From contig JAYRYZ010000010.1 of NCBI GenBank assembly GCA_041916775.1, positions 1-64,000 on the forward strand: 64,000 nt of DNA. Direction: 5' to 3'. The stretch is from UBA2357 sp041916775. GTDB taxonomy: Bacteria; Pseudomonadota; Gammaproteobacteria; Burkholderiales; Rhodocyclaceae. The translations under genes were made by a program, and so were the position numbers. The stretch's first letter is position 1, and every line of letters starts with the position of its first letter. Shown here in pieces: positions 34,694 to 44,809 of the stretch. The notes beneath the pieces were generated by a model, which saw only the letters and a list, made by a program, of their open reading frames with translations, did no database searches and was not told the DNA's origin.

Positions 34694-34730
34694 CACCGAT
34701 TCCTCCATGGCGCCGATGGCGGAATCGGTG
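34694..34730 (-). terminator. Strong hairpin downstream of the trpB2 gene
   Basis: Ten-base perfect arms CACCGATTCC (34694-34703) and GGAATCGGTG (34721-34730) with an inner CCAT/ATGG pair. It starts 14 bases beyond the stop. No immediate T run, but the position fits a transcript end. Confidence 0.5.
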
Positions 34731-34744
34731 ACATCGCGCCCCCT

Positions 34745-36109
34745 TCAGGCAGGTACGCTCGGCAATCCGGCAAGCGCCATGGCGAGTTCGTTCTCGTCGT
34801 ACTCCAGATCCTGCAGCTTGTTCGAGAAGTAGTCGGTATAGGCCGCCATGTCGAAGTGGCCGTGCCCGCACAGGTTGAACAGAATCACCTCGGACTTGCC
34901 CTCGCGCTTGCAGCGCAGCGCCTCCTCGATCGCTCCCTTCACAGCGTGGTTCGCCTCCGGCGCCGGCACGATGCCTTCGGCGCGTGCGAACAGCACACCC
35001 GCCTCGAAACACTGGGTCTGGTGATAGGCCACCGCCTCGATCAGCCCGAGCTCCTTCACATGTGACACCATCGGTGCCATGCCGTGATAGCGCAGCCCGC
35101 CGGCATGGAAACCCGGCGGCGTGAACGTGGAGCCCAGCGTGTGCATCTTGGTGAGCGGGGTGAGGTGGGCGGTGTCGCCGAAATCGTATGCATACCTGCC
35201 GCGCGTGAGCGAGGGGCAGGCTGCCGGCTCGACCGCGACGATACGACGCTTGCGACCACCACGCAGGTGCTCACCAATGAACGGGAATGCGATGCCGGCG
35301 AAGTTGGAGCCGCCACCGGTGCAGCCGACGATCACGTCGGGGTCGTCGCCGGCCATCTCGAGTTGCTTCATTGCCTCGATGCCGATGATGGTCTGGTGCA
35401 ACAGGACGTGATTGAGCACTGAGCCGAGCGCGTACTTGGTGTCATCGCGCTGCACCGCGAGCTCCACCGCCTCGGAGATCGCAATCCCCAGGCTGCCCGG
35501 GTGATCGGGGTTCTGCGCGAGGATCGCACGGCCGGACACGGTGAGGTCCGACGGGGAGGCCACGCAGGTGGCGCCATAGGTTTCCATCACCGCACGCCGG
35601 TAGGGCTTTTGGTTATACGACACGCGCACCTGGAAAACCTGTACCTCCAACCCGAACAAGGCCCCCGCGAAAGACAGCGAAGTGCCCCACTGGCCCGCGC
35701 CGGTCTCGGTGGTGAGGCGCTTCACACCCGCCTCCTTGTTGTAGAAGGCCTGCGGGATCGCGGTGTTCGGCTTGTGGCTGCCAGCAGGGCTCACACCCTC
35801 GTACTTGTAGTATATGCGCGCCGGCGTACCCAGGGCCTGCTCCAGACGGCGCGCCCGGTACAGCGGCGCAGGGCGCCACTGGCGGAAGATCTGTCTCACC
35901 GGCTCGGGGATCTCGATGTAGCGCTCGGTGCTGACCTCCTGCAGGATCAGGCTGGTCGGAAACAGCGGCGCCAGATCGTCGGGCCCGACCGGCTGCAGCG
36001 TGCCGGGATGCAGCACCGCCGGCAGCGGTACCGGCAGGTCCGCCGCCAGGTTGTACCAGTCCTTCGGCATGTCCTTCTCGTCCAGCAGGTATTTGATCTG
36101 ATCGCTCAT
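34745..36109 (-). CDS. TrpB2-type tryptophan synthase beta-like PLP enzyme
   Basis: This 454-residue fold type II PLP protein belongs to the TrpB2 group, not canonical TrpB. The PLP lysine is Lys113 in [11 protein letters not shown], and the cofactor phosphate loop is [11 protein letters not shown]. The extra N-terminal region ([20 protein letters not shown]) and length over 440 residues are typical of TrpB2. TrpB2 enzymes can make tryptophan from indole and serine, but usually act without TrpA; here no trpA is near. Its role in this organism may be indole salvage. The ATG at 36109 follows GAGGAGA. Confidence 0.88.
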   Translation of the reverse strand: MSDQIKYLLDEKDMPKDWYNLAADLPVPLPAVLHPGTLQPVGPDDLAPLFPTSLILQEVSTERYIEIPEPVRQIFRQWRPAPLYRARRLEQALGTPARIYYKYEGVSPAGSHKPNTAIPQAFYNKEAGVKRLTTETGAGQWGTSLSFAGALFGLEVQVFQVRVSYNQKPYRRAVMETYGATCVASPSDLTVSGRAILAQNPDHPGSLGIAISEAVELAVQRDDTKYALGSVLNHVLLHQTIIGIEAMKQLEMAGDDPDVIVGCTGGGSNFAGIAFPFIGEHLRGGRKRRIVAVEPAACPSLTRGRYAYDFGDTAHLTPLTKMHTLGSTFTPPGFHAGGLRYHGMAPMVSHVKELGLIEAVAYHQTQCFEAGVLFARAEGIVPAPEANHAVKGAIEEALRCKREGKSEVILFNLCGHGHFDMAAYTDYFSNKLQDLEYDENELAMALAGLPSVPA

Positions 36110-36378
36110 GCAGTCTCCTCCAGGGCCTTGCGCCCACAACAGAATCCGCCACGCCTGAAGCCGTCGTGGCGCCCGGCGGCAAGCGTAACAGATCGTCACG
36201 CTCATGCCATCGAGGCATGCCGTCACCGGCGCACCACGGGCCGGACTCACAACATGGCGAATTAACACTGTTTAACCTGCACACATCCGAGCCGGCCGGC
36301 GTTTTGCGCCATCATCCGCCCACCCTTTTGCGGCCCGCCGCCAAGACATTGTCAACCTCAGCGCGCAAGGATGCATGC

Positions 36379-36951
36379 ATGACCAGAGGACCACTCAGCC
36401 GGATCTTGCTGCTCTGCAGCAGCTTCATCATCGCCTACCTCGGGACCGGCTGCGGCACCATGCCGCGCGCAGATGGCGAAGTGACCCTCGCCATCGCCCA
36501 GACCGAACGCGGCGTCATGATCTGGCTGCCCGAGAGCGTCCTTTTCGAGTTCGGCAAGGACTCGCTCGACGAAGCGGAGTCCGAACCCTATCTGGCCCGG
36601 GTCGCGCAACTGCTGCGCGACAAATCCGGCGCACAGGTCGCGCTGGAAGGTCACACCGACAACGTCGGCTCCACACAGTACAACCAGAAGCTCTCCGAAC
36701 GTCGCGCGATGACTGTGCGCGACAGGCTGCAAACCCTGGGCGTGCCGGACGCGCGCATGACCGCGACAGGGCTCGGCCTCACACAGCCGATCGCGCCGAA
36801 CGACACCGAAACCGGTCGCAAGCTGAATCGCAGAGTGGAGATCGTTCTGCTCGGCGAGCGGCTCGAGTCGATCACCCGTGACGAGCGCGCCGGCGCCTTC
36901 GAGGAGGCCTTCGCCCGGCTCGAGCGCCTTCTCGAGGAGCAGACGCCGTGA
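36379..36951 (+). CDS. OmpA-family lipoprotein
   Basis: This 190-residue protein starts with a lipoprotein-like signal (LLLCSSFIIAYLGTGC, Cys at about 25). A short linker precedes a C-terminal OmpA peptidoglycan-binding domain (about 50-160) with VLFEFGKDSLDEAES and GHTDNVGSTQYNQKLSERRA. It ends in a charged helical tail. It is probably anchored in the outer membrane and binds the cell wall. Its stop overlaps the GTG of the patatin gene by four bases, so the two are translationally coupled. The 269-base gap before it, shared with trpB2, holds no gene. Confidence 0.85.
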   Translation: MTRGPLSRILLLCSSFIIAYLGTGCGTMPRADGEVTLAIAQTERGVMIWLPESVLFEFGKDSLDEAESEPYLARVAQLLRDKSGAQVALEGHTDNVGSTQYNQKLSERRAMTVRDRLQTLGVPDARMTATGLGLTQPIAPNDTETGRKLNRRVEIVLLGERLESITRDERAGAFEEAFARLERLLEEQTP

Positions 36952-37898
36952 CCGGACGCCCGGAGGTCACCGCGCGCAACGCCGACGCCGAGTGCGAAGC
37001 CGGAAGCACTTGCCTCTCGATGCGCCGGCGCATCCTGACTGCCGGCCTGCTGTTTGCGGGCGGCCTCGGCAGCGCAGGCACCAGCGCTCAGAACACCACG
37101 GCTGGCAGCAAACGAGGCCGCCCACTGGCAGTGGTGCTGGGCGGTGGTTCGGCGCGAGGGTTTGCGCACATTGGCGTGATCAAGGCCTTCGAGGCTGCCG
37201 GCATCACACCCGACCTGATCGTGGGCTGCAGTGCCGGCAGTCTGGTCGGGGCGTTCTGGGCGGCCGGCTTCAGCGGCGCGGACATGGAGCGCGTCGCGCT
37301 ACAGGTGCAGGATCGCGAGATCATCGACCTCGTCAGTGGCGGCAACAGCCAGCAGGGCATGGTGACCGGGCAGAGCCTGCAGAACTTCGTGAACCAGGCG
37401 CTCGCGGGGCGGCCCATCGAGTCCCTGCGCACCCGCTTCATGGCCGTCGCCACCGAGTACCCGTCCGGCGAGCTCGTCACCTTCGACCGCGGCGACGTCG
37501 GCTTCGCGGTACGCGCATCCTGCTCGATACCCGGCATCTTTGTCCCGGCCAGGCGCGGCGGCACGCGCTATCTGGATGGCGGCCTCGTGAGCCCGCTGCC
37601 TGTTGGCACCGCCCGGCGCAACGGTGCGGGGGCGGTCATCGCGGTGGACATCGGCGGATCGGCGCCGCCAGGTGACAGTGACGAGGGCTTCGGCATCTAC
37701 AAGATCCTCCTGCGGTCGTTCGAGATCATCAGCGACGCGTTGCGCAAGCACGAGGCGGCAGGTGCCCATGTCCTGATCCGGCCCGGTGTCGATCACGTCT
37801 CCAGCACCAATTTCGCAGCTCGCGAGGCGCTCATCGCGATCGGCATGCAGGCCGGCACGCGACTCATGCCGGTGATTCGGGAGATCGCGGGGCAGTGA
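36948..37898 (+). CDS. Patatin-like phospholipase (RssA type)
   Basis: This 316-residue patatin-like protein has the oxyanion-hole motif GGGSARG, the nucleophile elbow GCSAGS (GxSxG) and the catalytic Asp in DGG, all in order (about residues 64, 93 and 209). The likely start is the GTG at 36948 with GAGGAG nine bases upstream. However, the first 24 residues are atypical, and an ATG at 37020 begins a clear export signal (MRRRILTAGLLFAGGLGSAG). Location may therefore be periplasmic. It is coupled to the OmpA-like lipoprotein gene. Confidence 0.82.
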   Translation: MTGRPEVTARNADAECEAGSTCLSMRRRILTAGLLFAGGLGSAGTSAQNTTAGSKRGRPLAVVLGGGSARGFAHIGVIKAFEAAGITPDLIVGCSAGSLVGAFWAAGFSGADMERVALQVQDREIIDLVSGGNSQQGMVTGQSLQNFVNQALAGRPIESLRTRFMAVATEYPSGELVTFDRGDVGFAVRASCSIPGIFVPARRGGTRYLDGGLVSPLPVGTARRNGAGAVIAVDIGGSAPPGDSDEGFGIYKILLRSFEIISDALRKHEAAGAHVLIRPGVDHVSSTNFAAREALIAIGMQAGTRLMPVIREIAGQ

Positions 37899-38018
37899 TG
37901 CCGCACGGCGCACGTCGTGTTCGGCCCCCCGCACGCGCGTTTGACAGCCTCCGGAGCAGTCGGGCAGGATCAATGCCCCAGCCTTGGTCGCCCCCTGCTC
38001 CCGCCGATGCCCTGCCCC

Positions 38019-38999
38019 ATGCCCGACGAGTTCGACCTGATCCGCTGCCACTTCACCCGCGACACCCGTCACACTGCGCTGGGCATCGGCGACGACGCTG
38101 CGCTGCTGCGCCCCCGCGCCGGAATGGAGGTTGCCGTATCCACCGACATGCTCGTCGCAGGGACCCACTTCTACCCGGACACCGACCCAAATGATCTGGG
38201 CTGGAAGACACTCGCCGTGAACGTCTCCGACCTCGCTGCGATGGGGGCAGAACCACGCTGGGCCACGCTCGCGGTCGCCCTCCCCGCACCCGATCAGGTA
38301 TGGCTGGAGCACTTTGCGGCCGGCTTCTTCGCCTGTGCCCAGGCCTTCGACATTGACCTCATCGGCGGAGATACGACGCGCGGCCCGCTCAATCTGACAG
38401 TGACCATCATCGGCGAGGTACCGTCCGGGCAGGCGGTGACCCGCGCAGGCGCGCACCCCGGTGACGACATCTGGATCAGTGGCGCCCCCGGCCGCGCAGC
38501 CCTCGGGCTCGCACAACTGCGCGGGGAACTCCAGCTCAGCCCACTTGCCGCACCAGATTACCTCGCTGCCCTCCACCGCCCCATGCCCCGACTTGCGCTC
38601 GGCCTGGCCTTGCGCGGGCTTGCGAGCGCGATGCTCGACGTGTCCGACGGACTCACCGGCGACCTCGGCCACATTCTCTCGGCCTCCGGCACAAGCGCAG
38701 TCCTGGAATACACGGCACTGCCACTTGGCCCGCTGTGCGCGGCTGGAGCACCGGAGTCGATCGCACTCGCAGCCCTGCTTGGCGGGGGCGACGACTACGA
38801 GTTGCTGTTCACCGCCGCCGCAGACCGGCGCGCAGAAGTGCTGAACCGCGCGGCCGGCGCCAGCGTGGCCGTGACCCGGATCGGTCAGATCGGCCCAGCG
38901 GACGAGCCCCGCTTGCGACTGCGCCATGCCGATGGACGACTGACCCCGCCTGGCGTACTGGGGTATGATCACTTCCGCCCGGCCGCGACAGGTCGGTAG
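38019..38999 (+). CDS. thiL: Thiamine-monophosphate kinase
   Basis: This 326-residue PurM-like kinase converts thiamine phosphate to thiamine pyrophosphate with ATP. ATP and metal-binding motifs are clear: GIGDDAALL, STDMLVAGTHF, GGDTTRG and DVSDGLTGDLGH. The ATG at 38019 gives the standard MPDEFDLIRCHF start; the upstream in-frame extension is not supported. It lies at the head of thiL-pgpA-pncC, a common proteobacterial grouping. Confidence 0.94.
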   Translation: MPDEFDLIRCHFTRDTRHTALGIGDDAALLRPRAGMEVAVSTDMLVAGTHFYPDTDPNDLGWKTLAVNVSDLAAMGAEPRWATLAVALPAPDQVWLEHFAAGFFACAQAFDIDLIGGDTTRGPLNLTVTIIGEVPSGQAVTRAGAHPGDDIWISGAPGRAALGLAQLRGELQLSPLAAPDYLAALHRPMPRLALGLALRGLASAMLDVSDGLTGDLGHILSASGTSAVLEYTALPLGPLCAAGAPESIALAALLGGGDDYELLFTAAADRRAEVLNRAAGASVAVTRIGQIGPADEPRLRLRHADGRLTPPGVLGYDHFRPAATGR

Positions 39000-39037
39000 C
39001 CTCCCACGCACCCGATCACGCCACCCCCGATCACGCC

Positions 39038-39520
39038 ATGCGTCCCGATGTCAGGTTCATGCTCGCGCATCCGGCGCACTTCATCGCGCTGGGCTTCGGC
39101 TCCGGCCTGTCACCACGCGCGCCCGGCACCGCCGGCACCCTGCTCGCATGGCTGCTCTACCCGCTGCTGAAGACGCCGGTGTCGGACGCCGTGTTCTTCG
39201 CCCTGCTGGTGAGCCTCTTCGTCGCCGGCGTGATTGCGGCAGACCGCGCCGGACGCGCGCTCGGGGTGTCCGATCACGGCTCGATCGTATGGGACGAGAT
39301 GGTCGCGATGTGGCTGGTGCTGCTGCTGACCCCCCCAACGCTGCTGTGGCAAGCGGTCGCGGTGGCACTTTTCCGCTTCTTCGACATCATCAAGCCGCAG
39401 CCCATCCGCTGGGCGGACCGGCATTTGAAGGGCGGCTTCGGGGTGATGTTCGACGACCTCCTCGCCGCAGGCTACGCGATCCTCGTGCTTGCGTTGCTCG
39501 TGCGTGTATTCGGGGTGTAG
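39038..39520 (+). CDS. pgpA: Phosphatidylglycerophosphatase A
   Basis: This 160-residue inner-membrane enzyme dephosphorylates phosphatidylglycerol phosphate in phospholipid synthesis. The family motif GFGSGLSPRAPGTAGTL near the N-terminus and the acidic SDHGSIVWDEMVAM and FRFFDIIKPQPI segments are present, with three to four hydrophobic helices. It lies 38 bases after thiL and 2 bases before pncC. Confidence 0.93.
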   Translation: MRPDVRFMLAHPAHFIALGFGSGLSPRAPGTAGTLLAWLLYPLLKTPVSDAVFFALLVSLFVAGVIAADRAGRALGVSDHGSIVWDEMVAMWLVLLLTPPTLLWQAVAVALFRFFDIIKPQPIRWADRHLKGGFGVMFDDLLAAGYAILVLALLVRVFGV

Positions 39521-39522
39521 GC

Positions 39523-40023
39523 GTGGACGAAGAGTTGTACGCCCTCTCTGCGGCAGCCGGCGTCTGGCTCTCCGCTCGCGGCCTGGCTCTCGTCACCGCA
39601 GAATCCTGCACAGGCGGATGGATTGCACAGGTGATGACGGAAACCGCCGGCAGTTCGGCCTGGTTCGAGCGCGGCTTCGTCACCTACTCGAATGCTGCCA
39701 AGGAAGACCTCCTCGACGTTTCGCCCGACACGCTCGCGTGCGAGGGCGCGGTGAGCGAAGCCACGGTGCGCGAAATGGTGCTCGGTGCGCTCAAGCACAG
39801 CCGCGCAGACGTGGCAATCGCGGTCTCGGGCATTGCCGGGCCGGGTGGCGGCTCGGCGGCCAAACCGGTCGGCACGGTCTGTCTCGCATGGTGCCGGCGC
39901 GGCGCGGCAGCGCACTCCGAGACCCGCCATTTTCCGGGAGACCGTCACGCCGTAAGGCGTGCCACCGTCATTCACGCGCTGCAGGCACTGATTGCCGGCA
40001 GCGCAGGGGATCACCGAGCCTGA
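39523..40023 (+). CDS. pncC: Nicotinamide-nucleotide amidohydrolase (CinA C-terminal family)
   Basis: This 166-residue stand-alone CinA C-terminal domain deamidates NMN to NaMN in pyridine nucleotide recycling. The hallmark TAESCTGGWIAQVMTETAGSS and the VSGIAGPGGGSAAKPVGTV stretch are intact. The start is a GTG two bases after the pgpA stop; no ATG gives the full conserved N-terminus. It lies just upstream of recA, as is usual for cinA genes. Confidence 0.92.
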   Translation: MDEELYALSAAAGVWLSARGLALVTAESCTGGWIAQVMTETAGSSAWFERGFVTYSNAAKEDLLDVSPDTLACEGAVSEATVREMVLGALKHSRADVAIAVSGIAGPGGGSAAKPVGTVCLAWCRRGAAAHSETRHFPGDRHAVRRATVIHALQALIAGSAGDHRA

Positions 40024-40134
40024 CGTGGCGCCCCATCCCACCCACGATCTCGGCACCCCAAATGCAAGGGAACCGGGTGGTTTCTCACAGCAATCTTTGT
40101 GCCATAATTTATCAAACTCATCAAAGGATCCGGT

Positions 40135-41169
<1,035 letters not shown>

Positions 41170-41183
41170 GCGATTCCCACGCG

Positions 41184-41645
41184 ATGCCGCCCGCAAGCCC
41201 CGGCCTGCGCGAACGCGCGCTCCGTCTGCTGGCCCAGCGCGAACACTCGCGCCAGGAGCTCGCGCGCAAGCTGGCGTCTCACGGCACGCCCGAGGAGATC
41301 GCTGCCACGCTCGAACGGCTCGGCGAACTCGGCCTGCAGGCGGACGCACGTTTTGCCGAGGCCTGGGTGCGCGCCAAGTCGGCGCGCCACGGTACCGCCC
41401 GACTGCGCCACGAGCTTGCCCAGCGTGGCGTGGAACGCGAGCTGATCGAGGCGGCGATTGCCAGCGAGGCGGGTGAGGACGAGATCGAGCGCGCCCGCGG
41501 CGTCTGGCGCTCACGTTTCGGGACTGCGCCGGCAGATCGCGCGGAATGGGCGCGCCAGGCGCGCTTCCTGCAGGGTCGCGGCTTCGCCAGCGCCACCATC
41601 ACCAAGTTGTTGAAAGAGCTTCCGGATGAGTCTGCTCAAGGTTAG
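41184..41645 (+). CDS. recX: RecA regulatory protein RecX
   Basis: This 153-residue all-helical protein binds RecA filaments and limits their activity. It has the family pattern [36 protein letters not shown] and [19 protein letters not shown]. The ATG at 41184 was chosen on similarity; the open frame extends far upstream through recA in another frame. Its 3' end overlaps lptB by 20 bases. Confidence 0.93.
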   Translation: MPPASPGLRERALRLLAQREHSRQELARKLASHGTPEEIAATLERLGELGLQADARFAEAWVRAKSARHGTARLRHELAQRGVERELIEAAIASEAGEDEIERARGVWRSRFGTAPADRAEWARQARFLQGRGFASATITKLLKELPDESAQG

Positions 41646-42348
41646 AGGGCTGAAGAAGAGCTACAAGCTCCGCACCGTCGTGCACGACGTCGGCTTCGAG
41701 GTCGGCAGCGGTGAGGTGGTCGGGCTGCTCGGTCCCAACGGCGCCGGCAAGACCACCTGCTTCTACATGATCGTCGGCCTGGTGCGCGCCGACGACGGCG
41801 AGATCACGCTCGACGACACACCGCTGACTCACCTGCCCATCCATGAGCGGGCACGCCTTGGGCTCTCCTACCTGCCGCAGGAGATGAGCGTGTTCCGCAA
41901 GCTCAGCGTGGCCGACAACATCCGCGCGGTGCTGGAGCTGCAAGGCCTTTCCGGGCCGGATCTGGCTTCCAGGCTGGACGAGTTGCTCGAAGAGCTCGGC
42001 ATCACCCACCTGCGCGACAACACGGCGGTGTCGCTTTCGGGCGGCGAGCGCCGCCGCTGCGAGATCGCCCGCGCGCTCGCGACCAACCCGCGTCTCATCC
42101 TGCTCGACGAACCGTTTGCGGGCGTAGACCCGATCGCGGTGCTCGACATCCAGAAGATCATCCGCTTCCTCACCGCACGCGGCATCGGCGTGCTGATCAC
42201 CGACCACAACGTGCGTGAAACCCTGGGGATCTGCGACCGCGCCAACATCATCAGCGAAGGCCGCGTGCTCGCGAGCGGCGAGCCCGACGAGATCGTGCGC
42301 GACGAACAGGTGCGCAAGGTCTATCTTGGCGAGCACTTCAGGCTCTGA
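41626..42348 (+). CDS. lptB: LPS export ABC transporter ATP-binding protein
   Basis: This 240-residue ATPase powers lipopolysaccharide extraction from the inner membrane with LptFG. Walker A is GPNGAGKT, the signature is [15 protein letters not shown] and Walker B is [13 protein letters not shown]. It is followed by rpoN after 21 bases, the conserved lptB-rpoN-hpf-ptsN order of proteobacteria. Here it directly overlaps recX. Confidence 0.96.
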   Translation: MSLLKVRGLKKSYKLRTVVHDVGFEVGSGEVVGLLGPNGAGKTTCFYMIVGLVRADDGEITLDDTPLTHLPIHERARLGLSYLPQEMSVFRKLSVADNIRAVLELQGLSGPDLASRLDELLEELGITHLRDNTAVSLSGGERRRCEIARALATNPRLILLDEPFAGVDPIAVLDIQKIIRFLTARGIGVLITDHNVRETLGICDRANIISEGRVLASGEPDEIVRDEQVRKVYLGEHFRL

Positions 42349-42369
42349 TACGGCTATCCTCCGACTGAC

Positions 42370-43824
42370 ATGAAGCCCTCACTCCAGCTCAAGCTCTCGC
42401 AACACCTCACCCTGACGCCACAGCTGCAGCAGTCGATCAAGCTGCTGCAGCTGTCCACGCTCGAGCTCAACCAGGAGATCGAGCGCTTCCTGCTCGAAAA
42501 CCCGATGCTGGAGCGGGAGGAGGCCGGTGGTGACGGCGATTACCGCGCGCCGGTGCTGGACGGTCGCGGCCAGGAAGTGGTGCAGGAGAACGCCGCGGCG
42601 CAGGAAAGCACAGAACGCGCCGAAGCCCGTGACGACGGGCCGGATATCAACAGCTACGAAGAAGGCACCGATTGGTCCTCCGGTGGCAGCGGCAGCGCGA
42701 ACCGCGACGATGACGACGACACCGACTTCCAGGAGTTCCAGGCCGCCGCCTCCAGCCTGCGCGACCACCTCAACCAGCAGGTCAGCCTGTCGCCGCTGTC
42801 GGATCGTGACCGCGCGCTGGTGCGCTTCATCATCGAGGCGCTCGACGACGACGGCTACCTCAACCAATCGCTGGAAGACCTCCTCGACCTCCTGCCACCC
42901 GAGTACGAGTACGACATCGAAGACCTCTCGATCGCGATGCACCACGTGCAGAGCCTCGAACCAGCAGGCATCGGCGCGCGTACTCCGCAGGAGTGCCTGG
43001 CGCTGCAACTGCGCACCCTGCCAGCCTCACCGACACGGGAACTTGCGATCGAGATCGTGTCGTCGCACCTCGAGTTGCTGGCCGAGCGCAACTTTGCGCG
43101 AATCAAGCGCGCCACCGGCTGCAACGACGACGCGCTGCGTGAGGCGCACGCGCTGATCTGTACGCTCAATCCGCATCCGGGCTCGCAATACGCCAGCTCC
43201 GACACCCGCTACGTGATGCCCGACGTGGTGGTGCGCAAGACCCGCGGCCGCTGGACCGCCACGCTCAACGGCGACGCAATGCCCCGCCTGCGCGTGAACG
43301 CGCTCTACGCCAGCATCCTGCAGCAGAACCGCGGCAGCAGCGGCGCGCTGTCCAGCCAGCTGCAGGAGGCACGCTGGCTGATCAAGAACGTGCAACAGCG
43401 GTTCGAGACCATTCTGCGGGTTTCCCAGGCCATCGTTGACCAACAGCGCCAGTTCTTCGATTATGGAGACGTGGCGATGCGCCCACTGACCTTGCGCGAA
43501 ATTGCCGAGCAGCTCGATCTGCATGAATCGACGATCTCCCGCGTCACGACGCAGAAGTACATGTCCACGCCGCGCGGCGTGTTCGAACTCAAGTATTTTT
43601 TTGGTAGCCATGTTTCCACCGACACGGGCGGCGCAGCGTCATCGACTGCAATACGCGCGCTGATCCGCCAGTTGGTCGATGCTGAAGACAGGAAGAAGCC
43701 CCTGTCCGACGCGAAAATAGCCGATCTTCTGGGCCAGCAGGGCATAGTTGTGGCAAGACGCACGATTGCCAAGTATCGCGAATCGCTCAACATCCCGCCG
43801 GTCAGCCAACGGAAGACGATCTGA
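42370..43824 (+). CDS. rpoN: RNA polymerase sigma-54 factor
   Basis: The 484-residue sigma-54 has the Gln/Leu-rich activator-contact region I (LKLSQHLTLTPQLQQSIKLL), an acidic linker (about 50-130), and the core-binding and DNA-binding parts. It ends with the RpoN box ARRTIAKYRE close to the C-terminus. It is needed for DmpR-dependent transcription of dmpKLMNOP elsewhere in this window, and for nitrogen genes. Confidence 0.98.
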   Translation: MKPSLQLKLSQHLTLTPQLQQSIKLLQLSTLELNQEIERFLLENPMLEREEAGGDGDYRAPVLDGRGQEVVQENAAAQESTERAEARDDGPDINSYEEGTDWSSGGSGSANRDDDDDTDFQEFQAAASSLRDHLNQQVSLSPLSDRDRALVRFIIEALDDDGYLNQSLEDLLDLLPPEYEYDIEDLSIAMHHVQSLEPAGIGARTPQECLALQLRTLPASPTRELAIEIVSSHLELLAERNFARIKRATGCNDDALREAHALICTLNPHPGSQYASSDTRYVMPDVVVRKTRGRWTATLNGDAMPRLRVNALYASILQQNRGSSGALSSQLQEARWLIKNVQQRFETILRVSQAIVDQQRQFFDYGDVAMRPLTLREIAEQLDLHESTISRVTTQKYMSTPRGVFELKYFFGSHVSTDTGGAASSTAIRALIRQLVDAEDRKKPLSDAKIADLLGQQGIVVARRTIAKYRESLNIPPVSQRKTI

Positions 43825-43842
43825 CAACAACCAGGAGTCATC

Positions 43843-44166
43843 ATGAATCTCAAAATCACCGGCCATCATGTCGAAGTTACCGACGCCATCCGTGACTACG
43901 TCAACGGCAAGCTCGACCGGGTCATCCGTCACTTCGACAACGTCACCAGCGTGGTCGTGATTCTCTCTGTCGAGAAACTCGTCCAGAAGGCCGAAGTGAC
44001 GCTGCATGTGCGTGGCAAGGACATCTTCGTCGAGAGCACCGACAGCGACCTCTATGCCGCGATCGACAGCATGACCGACAAGCTCGACCGCCAGGTGCTG
44101 AAGTACAAGCAAAAGAACCAGGACCACGGCCACGAGGCGCTCAAGCATCAGGACGCGCAACTCTGA
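43843..44166 (+). CDS. hpf: Ribosome hibernation promoting factor
   Basis: This 107-residue HPF/RaiA-type protein binds the 30S decoding site in stationary phase. It starts MNLKITGHHVEVTDAIRDYV and shows the family strand-helix pattern ending KYKQKNQDHGHEA. It follows rpoN by 18 bases with AGGAG before the ATG. Confidence 0.95.
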   Translation: MNLKITGHHVEVTDAIRDYVNGKLDRVIRHFDNVTSVVVILSVEKLVQKAEVTLHVRGKDIFVESTDSDLYAAIDSMTDKLDRQVLKYKQKNQDHGHEALKHQDAQL

Positions 44167-44180
44167 AAACCCCGCCCGAG

Positions 44181-44225
44181 GCGTGATTTTTGATTCACGC
44201 GCCACTCTGGCGCTGTGGGTATAAT
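44181..44225 (+). promoter_or_regulatory. Overlapping hairpins and TATAAT box before ptsN
   Basis: Arms GCGTGA (44181-44186) and TCACGC (44195-44200) form one hairpin. Arms GCGCCA (44199-44204) and TGGCGC (44208-44213) form a second that shares bases with the first, so they are mutually exclusive. A TATAAT box follows at 44220-44225, with no good -35. The element may end hpf transcription and start ptsN-hprK. Confidence 0.4.
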
Positions 44226-44323
44226 CGCGCCTCGACCGTGCCGCAGGCACGCCGATCCACGTCCTGACAGACCGCTCCGCGATCCGGCTCATGCCGGTTT
44301 CCCGGACAAAGGCCGAGAGCAGC

Positions 44324-44809
44324 ATGAGCCTGATAGCCAACCTCCTACCCGCCGCGAACGTGGTCATCGACCTCGACGCGAGCAGCAAGAAACGCGTCTT
44401 CGAACAAGCTGGCCTGCTCTTCGAGAACCACCAGGGCATCAGCCGCAGCGCGGTGTTCGACAGCCTGTTCGCACGCGAGCGGCTCGGCTCCACCGGCCTT
44501 GGGCAAGGCATCGCCATTCCGCACGGCCGTATCAAGGGGCTGAAGGAAGCCGCCGGTGCCTTCATCCGGCTCGCGACACCCGTGCAGTTCGATGCCCCGG
44601 ACGGCCGCCCGGTCAGCATGTTGTTCGTTTTGCTGGTGCCCGAGCAAGCCAACGAGCAACACCTGCAGTTGCTCTCCGAACTGGCGCAGATGTTCAGCGA
44701 CAGCCAGTTCCGCGAGGCGCTTCTCGCAGCGGCCGACGCGACCGCCATCCACACGCTGTTCACCACCTGGGGCCCGAATGCGGCGGACGAGCGTCGCGCG
44801 GCTGTTTGA
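44324..44809 (+). CDS. ptsN: PTS IIA-like nitrogen regulatory protein
   Basis: This 161-residue EIIA(Ntr) is phosphorylated on a His by NPr and coordinates nitrogen, potassium and carbon metabolism. The phospho-acceptor is His67 in GIAIPHGRI. The ATG at 44324 (MSLIANLLP) was preferred over an in-frame ATG 11 codons earlier. It overlaps hprK by 32 bases. Confidence 0.94.
   Translation: MSLIANLLPAANVVIDLDASSKKRVFEQAGLLFENHQGISRSAVFDSLFARERLGSTGLGQGIAIPHGRIKGLKEAAGAFIRLATPVQFDAPDGRPVSMLFVLLVPEQANEQHLQLLSELAQMFSDSQFREALLAAADATAIHTLFTTWGPNAADERRAAV

Noticed and set aside
40024..40134. LexA box in front of recA
   Set aside because: No CTG-N10-CAG or close variant is visible in the gap.
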